Positions 1-12,600 of a stretch of DNA of 64,000 nucleotides are shown piece by piece (position 1 is the first letter of the stretch; each line of letters opens with the position of its first letter). Origin of the DNA: Mytilus edulis. Its lineage: Eukaryota; Mollusca; Bivalvia; Mytilida; Mytilidae. Both the position numbers and the translations under genes were made by a program. Where the stretch lies: assembly GCF_963676685.1 (NCBI RefSeq), contig NC_092349.1, positions 59,751,431-59,815,430 on the forward strand, given 5' to 3'. The notes under the pieces were generated by a model. That model worked only from the letters and a program-made list of their open reading frames with translations. It had not been told where the DNA came from and searched no databases.

Positions 1-512
1 CTGGTCCAAATACACATATGATTAGGAACAGATACATATATTAATTGTGTCCTAAGAAGAGAAGGTATAACTTACTCCATGTTGATAATCAAATGAGTAG
101 CTATTAAAATAACATACTTCTCCTCTAGAAATTGTATTTTTCACTGTTTAAACCAATTCTAAAGAATGGACATATAAATATTAAATGTCTTATTCCTATT
201 AAATGTTCAACTTTTTCAAAATAATAAGGCTTTTCTACTTTAGCTATAATTTACATAACCTTTCGTAATTTAGGTCCACAATGCTAATCAACTTTGTAAC
301 TACTAGTATTGATTCGGGATTCACTATTGAGCTTTTTGTAGATCAAATACGTTTATGGCGTACACAATTTAATCTCGTATCTATAATCAATTTCTTACAA
401 TGCCCGTACAACTGGCAATACTAAAGAAAAAGTAGAAATGAGACCATTATAATTTACTCCAGTTTTTTCGATAAGTGATTCTTCTCTTTTCTCTCAATTG
501 TTTGTATAACAG

Positions 513-1465
513 GAAGAGTTTTAGCTCATGCGTTTTATCCAACCGATGGCGACACCCATTTTGATGACGATGAAACCTGGATTTTTAGATCGGGAACTGG
601 AACAGACCTTGAAGTTGTAGCTGCACATGAATTTGGACATGCCTTAGGACTTGGTCATTCGCAAAATACCGAGTCTTTAATGGCGCCATTTTATAAAAGA
701 ATGGACACAGGTTGGAATCTTCACCAGGACGACATCACAGGAATACAATCACTCTATGGTAATACTTTTTTTTTATACTTTTGCGCGTAATAATGATCAT
801 TTGCAACCCCAATTAATTTTAGCTTGTATACATACACGGGTCAACAGAAGTCAAACTTAAGCATTGGTTTTACACTCGGTTGTTGACCATATTTTTTCAA
901 CTCTAATTAACTATATGCATGTAGGTCTACCACGTGATTTATTATTTTTTTATATTCATTTTATATTTTTCTCACTGTTCATTAAGCAATAACAATCAAT
1001 AACTGAATAATCCAATAGTTTAAATTGATACTTGTTCTTGTTACTGTTGCTTACCAACGATATCAGGCAATACCCTGTTATTGGACCTAGGGTAATTTTA
1101 GCCGCATAAAAATTTACATGATTTAAATCTCTTTTGTTTTCAACATGATTAATATTAATATTTAAACCAATTCCGTGTCGAATCCGACACCAATACCAAT
1201 CGTATATGTTATTTTAAGTATGACGTTTACAATATAGATGGTGTGTTCTAGTATATAGTAGCTTTCTTTTCACATGCATAAACTCTTTATTAATTAGCTT
1301 TTATGTTTAAAAAACTTTCAACATTTTTAGTGGAAGTTGTACTGTATGAGTAAATTAATAAACTCTTTATTTGTAAGGGGTTCCCGAAGATCAGCTATCA
1401 GCGCCGTTACCTTCACCATCGAACACTTCATCCGGAATAAACAATAAACTTATCTATAACATTAG
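513..1465 (+). CDS. Matrix metalloproteinase (partial, two exons)
   Basis: Two exons of a secreted or membrane-bound zinc endopeptidase that cleaves extracellular-matrix proteins. Exon 513-758 lies between an AG acceptor (511-512) and a GT donor (759-760), phase 1 to 1. It encodes the second half of the catalytic domain: a calcium/zinc-loop stretch with HFDDDETW, the zinc site HEFGHALGLGH (nt 625-657; HExxHxxGxxH) and the Met-turn SLMAP (Met at about 680-682), ending TGIQSLYG, the usual end of an MMP catalytic domain. Exon 1378-1465 joins in phase and reads as a Pro/Ser/Asn-rich hinge (VPEDQLSAPLPSPS); it is less certain because it rests on phase and composition. The propeptide exons lie left of the window. 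I found no hemopexin repeats to the right, so the gene is incomplete here or lacks them. It is surely an MMP; the subfamily cannot be assigned. Confidence 0.85.
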
Positions 1466-1544
1466 GTATACTATTACAGCTAGTAAGTACTTATAATCTG
1501 TTGTTATGTCAATTATATCAATAACACATTATTATAAGGCAGTG

Positions 1545-2463
1545 GCTATTCGTCCGGCTAGCCGGACAAATAGTCAAAAATGTCTATTCATCCGGCAAGC
1601 CAGACAAATAGCATTTTTACGGCTTTTCGCTATTTGTCCAGCCAAAAATGTAACGATGAAGATATAACATCGTGTTTTAAAGGTTTTAAATAAAGCACGA
1701 GTTGTTTTAAAATATATTGTCTAACATCGTTTCATGAAAAAGAGCTCATTCTAATAAAAGAAAAATAAACGATTCAGATTTTTGTTATTCTAATATTCTA
1801 AAGGAATTTGGGTAAAAAAGGGGGGGGGGCAAAAATGATTCTTTCTTTTGTTGTTCTGCCTATGAATTTTCTGTAAAGTAAATAGTCGGGACAATCATTA
1901 TTGGCTTCATCTATGATTCCAAAAGATCCTGAATTTATTGTTTCAGTGAAATTTGGTAATATGATTATGCACAAGTCTTCATTTAAATTGTTAACCTGTC
2001 ACAAAAAATAGGATTGTGTTTTCGATAAGTAATGGGTTTTTTTTAGAAAAAAATGTATATTAGATACAACAGAAAAAAAGGGGCGATACCCCAACCCTCG
2101 CCGCGTGTCATATTCCCAGTCCAGGCATATCAGTATGTTCATAGATCTCTGTTGCAGTATAACCTGATAATAATGCATCGATCCTAGCAAGTTTGATATA
2201 GTATTTTTTCCGAATGCGTTTTGCCTCCATAAGGAAAATGGGGGTAAATCATCAATTTCACTTTGATTTCAGGCTTATTCCTCACAGATAACATGTATAT
2301 ATACGCTATTGTTCTGGAATCACTGCTATAGAAATTCTCAAAACGTCCATTGCATACGCGCGTGTGTTATCCGACACCTCATCCGGGACACTTTCCGCGT
2401 CACAGGACACTTTTATTGATATTGAAGACTTGCGCATCCGCAGACGGATGGCCGGACGAATAG
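1545..2463. mobile_element. Inverted-repeat element with 'ctattcgtccggc' ends
   Basis: The left end (1546-1573) is itself palindromic (tattcgtccggc / gccggacaaata). The right end (2450-2463) carries the same motif inverted (ggccggacgaatag). More copies of the motif lie at about 1585-1612 and 1631-1643. Similar short sequences, attataaggcag (about 1531-1542) and attataaaggtag (about 2479-2491), lie outside the two ends and may be a target duplication or part of the element. No transposase ORF is visible, so this would be non-autonomous. Boundaries are approximate. Confidence 0.4.
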
Positions 2464-2624
2464 AGATGTTTAACTCCGTTATTATAAAGGTAGATTGAGT
2501 AAATGCTGAGATGGTGTCTTAATTTAAAGACTATATAAATAATTGTCTCATCACCGTACATGTTTGTTCAACCTCTATTTGCTTTCTTTGTAATTATTAT
2601 ACCCTTAAATCATCAAAGATATCA

Positions 2625-2745
2625 GGCTGACAAGTTTGTACGACAAACGCGCGTTTCGTCTACAAAAGATTCATCAGCGATGCTCGAATTTAAAAATTTA
2701 AAGGCCAAGCAGAGTATGAAGATTAAAGGCATTCCGAACTAAAAA
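2625..2745 (+). repeat. Dispersed 'cgcgcgtttcgtcta...catcag.gatgctcg' motif copy
   Basis: The core (gtacgacaaacgcgcgtttc, then a 'catcagcgatgctcga' block) recurs in diverged form at about 36130-36185, 42475-42540 and 63936-63990, and inside every unit of the 549-bp satellite at 59601-62958. It is a dispersed repeat and not coding. The 60-codon open frame across it is incidental. Confidence 0.6.
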
Positions 2746-4564
2746 AGACCGAAGTCTTGCCAAATTAATTTTAACTTACGTTAAAAAACTAACCCATAAA
2801 ATCAAAAATAAATAACTATCAGCGCCCAGTTTCAGTGGTATCTTCATATATACATTTGTACGACCCTAGAAGCCTGGAATTATGAACTCAGTGTCGGGAA
2901 TAGGGAATATGTCTTTCTGATGACGGCCACAATGTGAACCGTCACGTTAAAAATATCTGGCTTTCCGTGTCGGTTTCGTTTTAAGTTACGGGTCCTCTTT
3001 AATGCACATGTTCTAGTTCTGATATTCATAAGATATTGGCCACCAATGCATAATTATCAAGGTCTTAAACATCCACACATATCATAACTGTTACTGCATG
3101 TTTTATACATCTGAATTTTATTTGAAATATATGATTAAAAGCTCTTGCTAATAATGTAAAGTTACATACTAATGAAAAATCATACAATGGGCAAAACAAC
3201 GTCTTTTGATTACTAGTTATTTATCAGAGGAAAACCTTTTGTGAAAGCAGATATATTATTGGTTTTTTTATGTGTTGTGTTGTTGTTGTGGTAGTAATTT
3301 GTTGTTATAATTGAGATGAAACGGAATCAGAACTTATCAGGTTGCATTAGACCTTTTTAAGAATCAGTGCAGTTAACAACCTACTTTTATTAATCGACCC
3401 GTATCGATTTATTATCTCTTTAATCCTGATTGATTATACCATATACCATTACGTTTTTACAAACTGTCATTTTCACAATGTAAAAGAGGGGGAAAGATGC
3501 CAAAGGAATATGTAAACTCATAAGTTGGATAATAAACTGACTGGCAACGCTATGGCAAAAAAATAAAAAGACCAAACGACAAACAACCTTAAACACAACA
3601 CAACATAGAAAACTAGACTAAGCCAAAATACTCTTGTATTCCAAAAAGATAACCAGATACTGCTCCACATGTGGCACAGTCAAATTCTTAATAACTTTAT
3701 TATAATAAATCGTTAATTATATTATTGTTTCAACTCTTTGTTTCAGCTATAGTTTACAGATATATTCTTGAAATGCTGATTATGTTATGACTTTATTTTC
3801 AATGGATAAAATGTGATGAACGAAGACTGTGCAATGTTTTATTAGGTAAATTCTTACAAAATAGTTTTGAGACTACGCATGTAACACGTGGACGTATTTA
3901 TTTCTGTATGAAATAACATGCATTGGCGTATTAGGCGCTATCATGTAAATGTTGAGTTGAAACATTTGCTCTTACTTTTATGGTCTTATTCTGTAAAGAC
4001 ATAGGATTTTGTCAACTAAAAGAGTACGAAATGTTACAGTGCTTCGTATATGAACTATGTGTCATCGAATTATATTTAGTGTAGAACGGCGTGTTTCTTA
4101 TCAGCATGTCAAACCTTTCAGCTTACTTTTAGTAATAACGAACATTTAAACGATATTGTGTATTATTGTTTTATTTGTATTTGTTTTTTTCTATCAAATA
4201 TTATTGTATCGTTATAACAGAATTTAATGTTTTAGACGATCATTGTTACTGTATGTTTGTGGGCTAATGTCCTTCCTTTATTTAAGATTAAAAAAAATTA
4301 AAAATTTAACTGTTCAGAATAAGAAAATAGACTAGTTTTATTTACAAATTGTGTGATCTCGTATCGAATTATTGGCCTGGACCCTTTGATACTATAGACA
4401 CCTATAAATCTTGGAAGACCGTAGTTCACTTCTAGATGTCATAAAGATTTCTGTGTCGATGCTTTGACGTGTCGTTGACGTCCATCCACATCTACTTTAA
4501 TTTGTATTACTTGAAGTATGGTTGCTTTTCTTGTTAGATATTCGGAATCTTTTATAATACACCA

Positions 4565-4990
4565 GCTTAAAAGAAAAGTTGGGGTATACTGTTTTACCTC
4601 TGTCTATCCATCCATCCGTCAGTCAGTCCGTCCGTCCCATGATTATTTTCGTCGCATTTTTCTCAGGAAACACTTAACAAGGATTTCTGAAATTTGGTTT
4701 CAGGGTTTATATAAGCCAGTTATACCGTGTGATATGGGTATTTAGATTCATCACTCAACAACTTTCTGTTGACCGAACACTTGTATCATTTTACACATGA
4801 TAGCCAAATTGAAAACTTTCCTCACATTTTCTCAGGAACTTCTATACACGGATTTCTGAAATTTGTTTTCATGGTTAATATAAGTCAGCTATACCGTGTG
4901 ATGGTTTTTTTAGATCCATCACTCAACAACTTCCTGTTTACCGAAATATTTTGACGGGGGTATCATCAGTGAGCAGTAGCTCGCAGTTTT
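4565..4990 (+). repeat. Internally duplicated block
   Basis: A block of about 115 bp, from 'ttctcagga' through 'ggatttctgaaatttg' and 'ataccgtgtgat' to 'catcactcaacaact', occurs at about 4660-4775 and again, diverged, at about 4830-4944. It is preceded by a simple-sequence tract (ccatccatccgtcagtcagt, about 4607-4636). The layout looks like the untranslated part of a molluscan retroelement. No ORF is supported. Confidence 0.5.
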
Positions 4991-5590
4991 ACTTGTTATC
5001 CATGTAGAGAAATGTGCCCCTTTACCCGTTATTGCTTTTTCACATTTCTTTACATCTATTTATTTTGTCATATATTTTGAATGAAAGAAAAGTGGCAATC
5101 TGAAATGTAGGGAAAAATCAAGAGAGATCATTTCCAGCCAAATTTGGAAATGGTGATATCTCGAAACCAAGGACACGAAACTGTCACTTTTTTTTCTTAT
5201 TTTGAAGTTCTGTTTTTATATACTACCAATTAATAACAGGCAATAAGCTGATTTCAGCAAATTTTTTTTTTTTTTCGTTTTTTGTTTTTACTATAAATAA
5301 GGCCATTGTTGTTCTCTAACGTCTTTTTTTTTACATTGTACATTGCAATGCCGCACTTATTTGGTGGGTTTTGCTCATTCTTGAAGACCAAACGAGGACA
5401 TGTGGTTAAACAGTTCTTTTTCGTTTGATGTTTGATGGATAGTTATATTCAATAGATAAACTATTCAAAAAAATATTATACATCTACTACAGTATATCAA
5501 GTATTTTAATGCTAGTTGCTTGTAATTGTTTTTTTTTTTTTTTCATCTGGGCTTACAGTGATTTATGACGTATTTTCTTTTATGCATTCT

Positions 5591-8500
5591 CTAGGGTTGT
5601 AATTCTGGCAATGGTGCAGTACCGTACAACTGAAAAATATAAATTACAAAATAAGTCAAATAGATATAGGAAGATGTGGTGTGAGTGCCAATGAGACAAC
5701 TCTCCATCCAAATAACAATTTATAAAAGTAAACCATGAATGACTTGTATCCTTTGTATTGAAACACTTCATTTCAGAAATTTTAAATCCTCATTTGTTAA
5801 ACTCATTAAAAAAAATTCATGAAATAGTTCCAGTTTATATGTCCTTTTAAAACATAACATCAGCGATAAATTGTTGATGAATTGATCATTAATGTTGTCA
5901 GATAGAAACATGTATCAAAAAGTGAAACAAGAATGATGAAAGGAAGTTAAAACAATGATAACGTTTACTTACATATGACATCAATGCAGCATACTCGTTG
6001 TGTTCCAAACAGTGATTGACTGAAAACAAAAACAAAAACAGTAAATAGGATTATACAAAATTGGAATTAAAATACTTTGTCTTTTATTTCTTCCCGTCGT
6101 TAATTACGGCGCAATTATGAATTATTTGGCCGTTGAGAAATATCCGTTTCACAGATGATAGTGGATATGTTCTTAATATCGCAAAAGGTTAAATACTTAC
6201 TTCAGTAACATGACGGTGCCCCATGGTGAGGAGCAGGAATTGCTTACCATTCCGGAGCACCTGAGATCACCATCATTTTTTGGTTGAGTTCGTATTGCTC
6301 TAGGTATTAAGTTTACTACGTTGTGTTTTGAGTTTTGTGTTTTCAAATTTGTTCTTTTTCTTTCTGTTTTTCTTTGTTGTGAGTTTTTTTTTCGATTGAT
6401 AAATTTGAATATTCATTTTGCATCTTTCGCCTCTCTTATCTGAATGATTTTAAAAGTTGTAGAAAATAAACCCGCGAAGTGATTTATGACTGAGTAGATT
6501 ATCATGGCAGTTGACACAAGGTTCTATAGTTATATTGCCGCATTTTGGTGGATCAAACTATTCCAAATAAAACAGTCATTGATATTTTAATTGAGTCGTG
6601 TAACTGAAACAGGTTCTTAAGCTGCTTTCAATTTCACAAAAAAAAATCTTATGATAAGAAACTCTCTTAATCATGAACATTTCAGTACTACATGTATGTA
6701 CGATCTATTTTTGTCGTAAGATTTTTTTATGAAAAAAAATCCCGTGTACTATTTTTATATTACCATTATTGTCCAGGCGCTGGAAAAGGTTATTTAGGTC
6801 AGTACTGGACAATGCGCCGTCTTTATCCATGTCAAAATGTTGGAAAATGTGGACAACAATCTGGTGGTGCTCCTTATAGTTATGCTGCCATTGGTGAACA
6901 AATTCGTGCTCTGCTACAGACCCAGAATCTAATAAAATACATAAAAGGCTTATTTGCAAAAAATATGAACAGTTTTAATGCATTTTTATCATGTACGTGC
7001 TTAGCTGATATGTCGTGTGTTGACGTCATTTATTATTGAAAGAAAGACGATGTTTTTACAGCAATTCAAACAAGACTGAACCATACAGCCGATTGCATTG
7101 AGTGTGTAGGTAAAGTTAATATATTTGGTTAGCTTGCTTTCTAGCTGAACCGTGAAGTCATTATTAGGTAAAGCTAGTATACTACTCTCCTTTCGAAGTA
7201 GCCTAGTCCTACAGACAGATAGATTGATTATTTGTCGGACTAGTCTACCCTTAAAGGAGGGTAGTTTAAAACCTAATGCAATCGGCTGTAAATTAAAACA
7301 CATGCATCTTCCATGAAGTTCGATGGCCTTCATACAGGTAAAAATTTGAATAAAACTGACATGAGCAAAAACATTACAACTGCACATAAGATATTATCGA
7401 TTTTAGTTGAATCAATAAGAATAAATTCAAACAATGATACAACTATAGAAATATACAGTTGATGTGCACCAATCAGTTTGAAATTATTTGAAATAACCAT
7501 AAAAAGATCAGATTTTTTAAAACTTAAATAAGTCGAGAATGACATAAAAAGAGAGGTACCATTTCAGGAACCTGTAATTCAGTTGTTGTCGTTTGTGTTT
7601 CGTTCACTGTTTTTCAAATAAATCAGGTCGTTAGTTTTCTCATTTGAATGTTTACATTTGTCGTTTATATCTGACTGTGTGGTATGGGTTTTGCTCATTG
7701 TTAAAGGCTGTACGATGACCTATAGTTGTAAACTTCTATGTCATTTGGTCTCTGGTGGAGAGTTGTCTCACTGGCAATTATAGCACATCTTCATATTTTC
7801 ATATTTACTACAGAATTAAGATAAACATTGTACAAGTAACACATAAGCCAAATATTAATAGTAATTGAAAGGGGAGGGGGGAATACGCAAATGCTAAACA
7901 TGGTTTTGATTGAAAGGCTACAGGTCAGTTCTTATCTATATTTAACATGAACATCAATACTTTGGTTATCAAAAAGGAAGCAGTAACAATAAGAGTAGTA
8001 ACAGTAATGATTATAATTGGCCGTTTAAGAATCTAAAGAATTATGGGTAATGACTGTCCCTTTGGTATCTTTCGTCCCTCTTTCATTGTTCGTACCCCAA
8101 AATGAAAATAACGTCACGTCAATGGTTGAATTTCCATGGTTTATGACATTTTTAACCAATCACGACGTTTTGGTGTACACTTTTGAAAATATTCCCCAGG
8201 ATGCATTAGATTCTGAAACGGCGAATTGTTCGATGATTGACTAAATCGTTACTTATGAAGACTTGTCCCATTGGCAATCATACAACATCTTCTTTTTCAT
8301 ATGAAAGACCACATTTGTTTTATGTTGAATCGACGTCATTAATATTTACTCACGGTCATGGTCGAATGAAGTAATAAATTCTGCCTGAAATTCTGTCAGT
8401 GACAAACAGTTGCTGTTGTCTAAATCTGCTAGTAGCCATAGTTTCTCAATAACTTCCGGAATAGTTAACCCACCATGTGGATGGGCGCTGTATTGATATA

Positions 8501-9299
8501 AAAGACGTTTTTAACATTTATCCCATTCACATTTAACATATGAAACATTTGTTATCGACTCCTAGGAGTCGATATTAGAATTGAACGATGGACAATCAGT
8601 GCGTGAATTTTTCTTGCTACCTGATTGGAAGATATTACGAGACGTAAATAAGCAAAGTTTATTGATTGATTAGGACAATCCAAACCTAGTAAATGTCCTT
8701 CAATCCCGTAGAGTATCGGATTTGTCCTCTCTATTTTAGCAATTAGATTTTGCCTGGTCATTAATCATGCATATTCATGATATTGGTTCACAGGTAACTT
8801 TTATCTATAAATAGTCGAATCTTCTGGAGTTTCGTAAACAACAACGTTAAACGATATATAATACTTCATAACGTGTGACTTCAAGTGTGTGGTAAAATTT
8901 GTTGATTGATGCACGTGGCTATTCTAGTAAATGAATTAAGCTACAAAGCGAGAGCACTTTCCATTTTCATCAGCTAAGAGTCGACTAGCCCTTTTTGAAA
9001 GGCTAATGCTTGTTTTACAATGTGATAAGATTGGTCTTTATGAATAAAAAAAATGCGGTTTACATTTTTCATTGAGTTTGAAAGTTAAAAACATCTAATT
9101 TACATTTTGTATCAAAATAAAGAAACAAAATTCATTTCCTGAAACTACTATCATGACAATTTCATCAAACTGCAAATATATACATTGTGCTTCATAAAAT
9201 ACGTCTTTTTAGGAAATGTTTATTGTTTAAGAAGAATAAAAAAACATACCACAAAATAAAACTAATTCCCAACAGAAATGTGAAAACAAATAACTTCAT
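5591..9299 (-). CDS. Secreted four-EF-hand calcium-binding protein (complete, 5 exons)
   Basis: CDS exons on the minus strand: 9299-9250, 8487-8354, 6928-6764, 6019-5973 and 5629-5591, stop TAG. Every junction is GT/AG and intron phases match (2, 1, 1, 0); the sum is 435 nt, 144 residues. Residues 1-17 are a signal peptide (MKLFVFTFLLGISFILC). Four EF-hand loops follow: 38-49 (DLDNSNCLSLTE), 59-70 (DHDHSGSVAEHE, split by intron 2), 94-105 (DMDKDGALSSTD) and 114-125 (DNNVNHCLEHNE, split by intron 3). Loop 3 is canonical. Loop 1 has Asn and loop 4 has His at the usual Gly-6, and loop 4 lacks an acidic position 5, so it probably binds calcium poorly. The short tail LYGTAPLPELQP rests only on splice signal and phase. 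A secreted calcium binder fits extracellular or shell-related calcium handling, which is inference. Exon 1 starts divergently from the astakine-like gene. Confidence 0.8.
6210..6360 (+). repeat. Diverged copy of the retroelement 3' tail
   Basis: The stretch from 'gaggagcaggaattgcttac' through 'ttccggagcacctgagatca' matches the reverse complement of 11005-11070, the sequence just downstream of the Penelope-like ORF stop. It lies in intron 3 of the EF-hand gene. Confidence 0.5.
7086..7288. mobile_element. 203-bp MITE with TA target duplication
   Basis: Perfect 14-bp terminal inverted repeats (CAGCCGATTGCATT at 7086-7099 and its complement at 7275-7288) are flanked on both sides by TA (7084-7085 and 7289-7290). 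An imperfect internal inverted repeat (about 7180-7210 against 7235-7266) suggests a foldback. It sits in intron 2 of the EF-hand gene. The TA duplication fits mobilisation by a Tc1/mariner-type transposase; no ORF. Confidence 0.75.
7300..8353. other. Intron 2 sequence of the EF-hand gene with dispersed repeats
   Basis: No exon was found. It contains pieces of the common mussel dispersed families: a 'ttgctcattgttaaaggctg' / 'gagagttgtctcactggcaa' block at about 7685-7790 and a 'gtccctttggtatctttcgt' block at about 8050-8110. Open frames here are short and unsupported. Confidence 0.5.
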
Positions 9300-9651
9300 A
9301 ATGACAGTTTGCACGCCAGATATGAAGATTAACGGAACTTACACGATATAAACCTTATCTTGTAATTGACTACTACGTAAGCATTATGTACCTATAAACC
9401 TTTTCTACTGCTTCCTGATCTTGTCATTGAATTGAGTATATATGTACCGTAAATGTCCTTTTACATGCAAGAAGTTTCAAAACAAAGAAAAGTAAGGAAG
9501 GAGCATGCGCAGGTCTGCCAAACGAAATGCTATACCCACCTTTGACCTTCAACGACAGCTGGTGGTTGTACTTAATTGATAAATATAGTAACGGTATGCA
9601 TGTTTATCTTATCATTTGAATAGGACACGTTTTTCCTTTTAGAATAATACA
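9300..9651. promoter_or_regulatory. Divergent promoter region between two secreted-protein genes
   Basis: A gap of about 352 bp separates the minus-strand EF-hand ATG (9299) from the plus-strand astakine-like ATG (9652). TATA-like sequences face each way: 'ggtttatatcgt' on the minus strand near 9345-9355 and 'gataaatatag' on the plus strand near 9579-9589. Transcription starts are not known, so the assignment rests on gene orientation plus these A/T boxes. Confidence 0.45.
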
Positions 9652-12600
9652 ATGCAGTTCGTTTTACAGTTGTGCGTTCTTGTATTGTGTTTAGGGGTAA
9701 GTAATTGGGATGTTTCTTAAAATGCAGATTCAAGGTTAGACTGTTCTTGTACTTCTTTAGACAGACTGTGTCTGATATGTTTATGAAAACTGCTAGGTTA
9801 CCAAAGATAGCGATAACCCTTTGACGTGTCAGTAAAGTGGCCATCAACTATTGTAAAGAGCGATAAAAAGAAAAGAGATTATAAATGGGCTAATAACAAA
9901 TTTATGCAAGGAATATATATGTATGTCAAACGTTTCAACTTTAATAAGACTTGAGTTATATCTTGTTCTGTACTTCTATTCTGGAGCACGTCATTTGAAT
10001 AATGTATACTTCATTAAATGAAATGATACATTGTAAAAGTATTTAATCACATTAAGCGTTCGATATTCGGATTATTCGATACAATAAGGATAAGGGTTAT
10101 TGCTTTATGTATTTGTCGACAAATAAATAACATGTAACATATTTGTTTCAGTTTATCTTGGGCACGGCCGCACCAAGAAACTGTAATTTACAAAAAGACT
10201 GTCATCACAATGAATGCTGTTTGAGCAATAACCCTCCACGAGGAAAAAGACAAAACAGCTATGGACACTGTGTACCATTGGGACATCACGGTGCCTGTAA
10301 GATATACTTAAAGTATTTGTTTTCCTTTTATAGTTATTGTAATATTGTGGAAGTAAACACGCTAACACTGTTAAAGTGGCCTCCGAATAGAGAAGGGTTT
10401 TGAAATATATTTTGTACATTATGTAATACGCTAAATATATATGAACGATGAAAGAGGCCTAATATACGAAGGGGCATTCACTCTCATAAGTCGACAACAA
10501 ACTGACAACAGCATGGCAAAACAGCAAGAAAAGTCCAAAAGATGAACAACAGTGTACACACATCAACATTCAAAACTAACGACTGAGCAACACACTTACC
10601 ACCATTTGTTATTCCAAACTTTTATGTCGTGCTGTATAAGATGTATCTTAATATATCTTTTAAGTAAAGTGTTCTTTTGTTGTTGCCTTTATGTTGTTTT
10701 TTCTCTTATATTTTATTGAAGATTAGTTAATTGAACATATTGTGGTAAATATTTGTATTATTGCTCAGCATGTTGGATGATGAGAATTAGTACCATTAAT
10801 TTATGTATGATTCAGTTTATAAACTGCACATGTTCCAAAGATAGCAATATGAAACTAAAAGAGGGACGAAAGATACCAAAGGGACAGTCAAACTCATAAA
10901 TCTAAAACAAACTGACAACGCCATGGCTAAAAATAAAAAAGACAAACAGAAAAACAATAGTACACATGACACAACATAGAAAACTAAAGAATAAACAACA
11001 CGAACCCCACCAAAAACTAGGGGTGATCTCAGGTGCTCCGGAAGGGTAAGCAGATCCTGCTCCACATGTGGCTCCCGTCGTGTTGCTTAAGTGATTACAA
11101 ATCCGGTAAATAGTCTAATTCGGTAGGTCATATTCATGAAAGGGAAGGGGATTGTAGTTACGACGTAAGGAACATATCCGATATCATTTGTGAAACGGTT
11201 ATTCCATAACGGTCAACCAACTCGTGATGGCGTCCGTAAAATTTACGAAGGGATGATTTCAACTTCACCATTTGGAACTCTTGGTTTAATAGCTTCCTTG
11301 TGAGCAGCAAACCTCTATCAAGAAAATCATGATAGGAAATGCAAGCACGGGAATATCGTATCAATTGGGAGATATATACCCCGTATGCAGGTGCTGCTGG
11401 AATGTTGCTACTTAGAAATGGAAAGTTCACAATTGGAAAGCTGAAATCATCTCTTTTGTCGTAAAGTTTTGTTTTCAACCGACCCTCATTGTCAATTTCT
11501 AGATGAAAGTCAAGATATGAAGCCGACTTAACTGTATCTGTAGTATCCTTTATCTCTAGTTCGATTGGATAGATGCGTTCCACATAGTCACCAAATTTTG
11601 AATTGTTTAGTGAAAGAACATCATCTATATAGCGGAAAGTAGAGTTAAAGGATATTGCTAACTTCTTATCTTTCTTCCTAAGAAGTTCCTGCATGAAGTC
11701 AGCCTCATAATAATAAAGAAACAAGTCGGCGAGTAGAGGGGCACAGTTTGTTCCCATTGGAATGCCGACAGTCTGTTGAAAAACACGTCCTCCGAACGTA
11801 ACAAATATGTTGTCAATCAAGAAATCAAGCATCTTGATAATATCAGTTTCAGAGAATTTTTTGTTTGAATCAGAGTGATTCTTTACAAAGTAGGATTTAT
11901 CCCTCCCTAAGACAAGATACTTGTATCTACGTTGGCCATTCTTTTTTATGAAGCAAAGTAATATCAACTCTTTCAATTTGTCTTTTAGTTTGGAATGTGG
12001 AATACTTGTGTACAGGGTAGAAAAGTCAAATGTTTTAATACTGTTACAAGATGAAAGAGAGTTAGATTGTATGTACTCTAAAAGATCTTTTGAATTTTTA
12101 AGTATCCACATCTGATTCACGCCACCTCTAGAATAGGCAGTTTCACAATAACTTTGAAGCCCGTCTTTGATTGCTAATAAAATAGATGTTAATAATTTAG
12201 AAAGAGGTTTCGTGGAGCACTTGGAAGACCCAGCAATATACCGTTGTTTGTAAGGACACTTATGTAGTTTAGGTATCCAATACAGTGATGGAAGATCCAG
12301 TTCTTCATCTTTGGTTGAAATTCCAAAGGAACATAGAACAGACCTATGATTATCCAGGATTTCCTCTTTGGTAAGTGTCGTGAGGGTATATGTTGAGTTA
12401 CCAAGTGAATTGTCAATACCTAATTCGTTTATCAAGCAGTTGATGTAGTGACTTTTACACACAAAAACGATGTTATTTGGGGCTTTATCTGCAGGGACAA
12501 CAACATATTTGTCATGGAGGTCGGATAGGTGTTTTGCAACATTTGGGTCCTTAAAGATTGACGTAGCATGGGCATTGATGGACCCATTCAGTTTCTTAAT

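Larger units (their letters stand above)
2464..5590. other. Intergenic or intronic repeat-bearing stretch, no gene seen
   Basis: No coding exon could be supported here. It holds a dispersed mussel-type motif (about 2625-2745), a diverged copy of the retroelement 3' tail (about 3485-3690, ending in a 'ctgctccacatgtggcac' block), a duplicated block (4565-4990) and several T-rich runs. Confidence 0.5.

Noticed and set aside
2560-2742. 60-codon ORF
   Set aside because: It spans a dispersed repeat motif found at several other places in the window.
6692-7039. 115-codon plus-strand frame
   Set aside because: It is the antisense shadow of the EF-hand exon at 6764-6928, which has matched splice sites, phases and canonical calcium loops.
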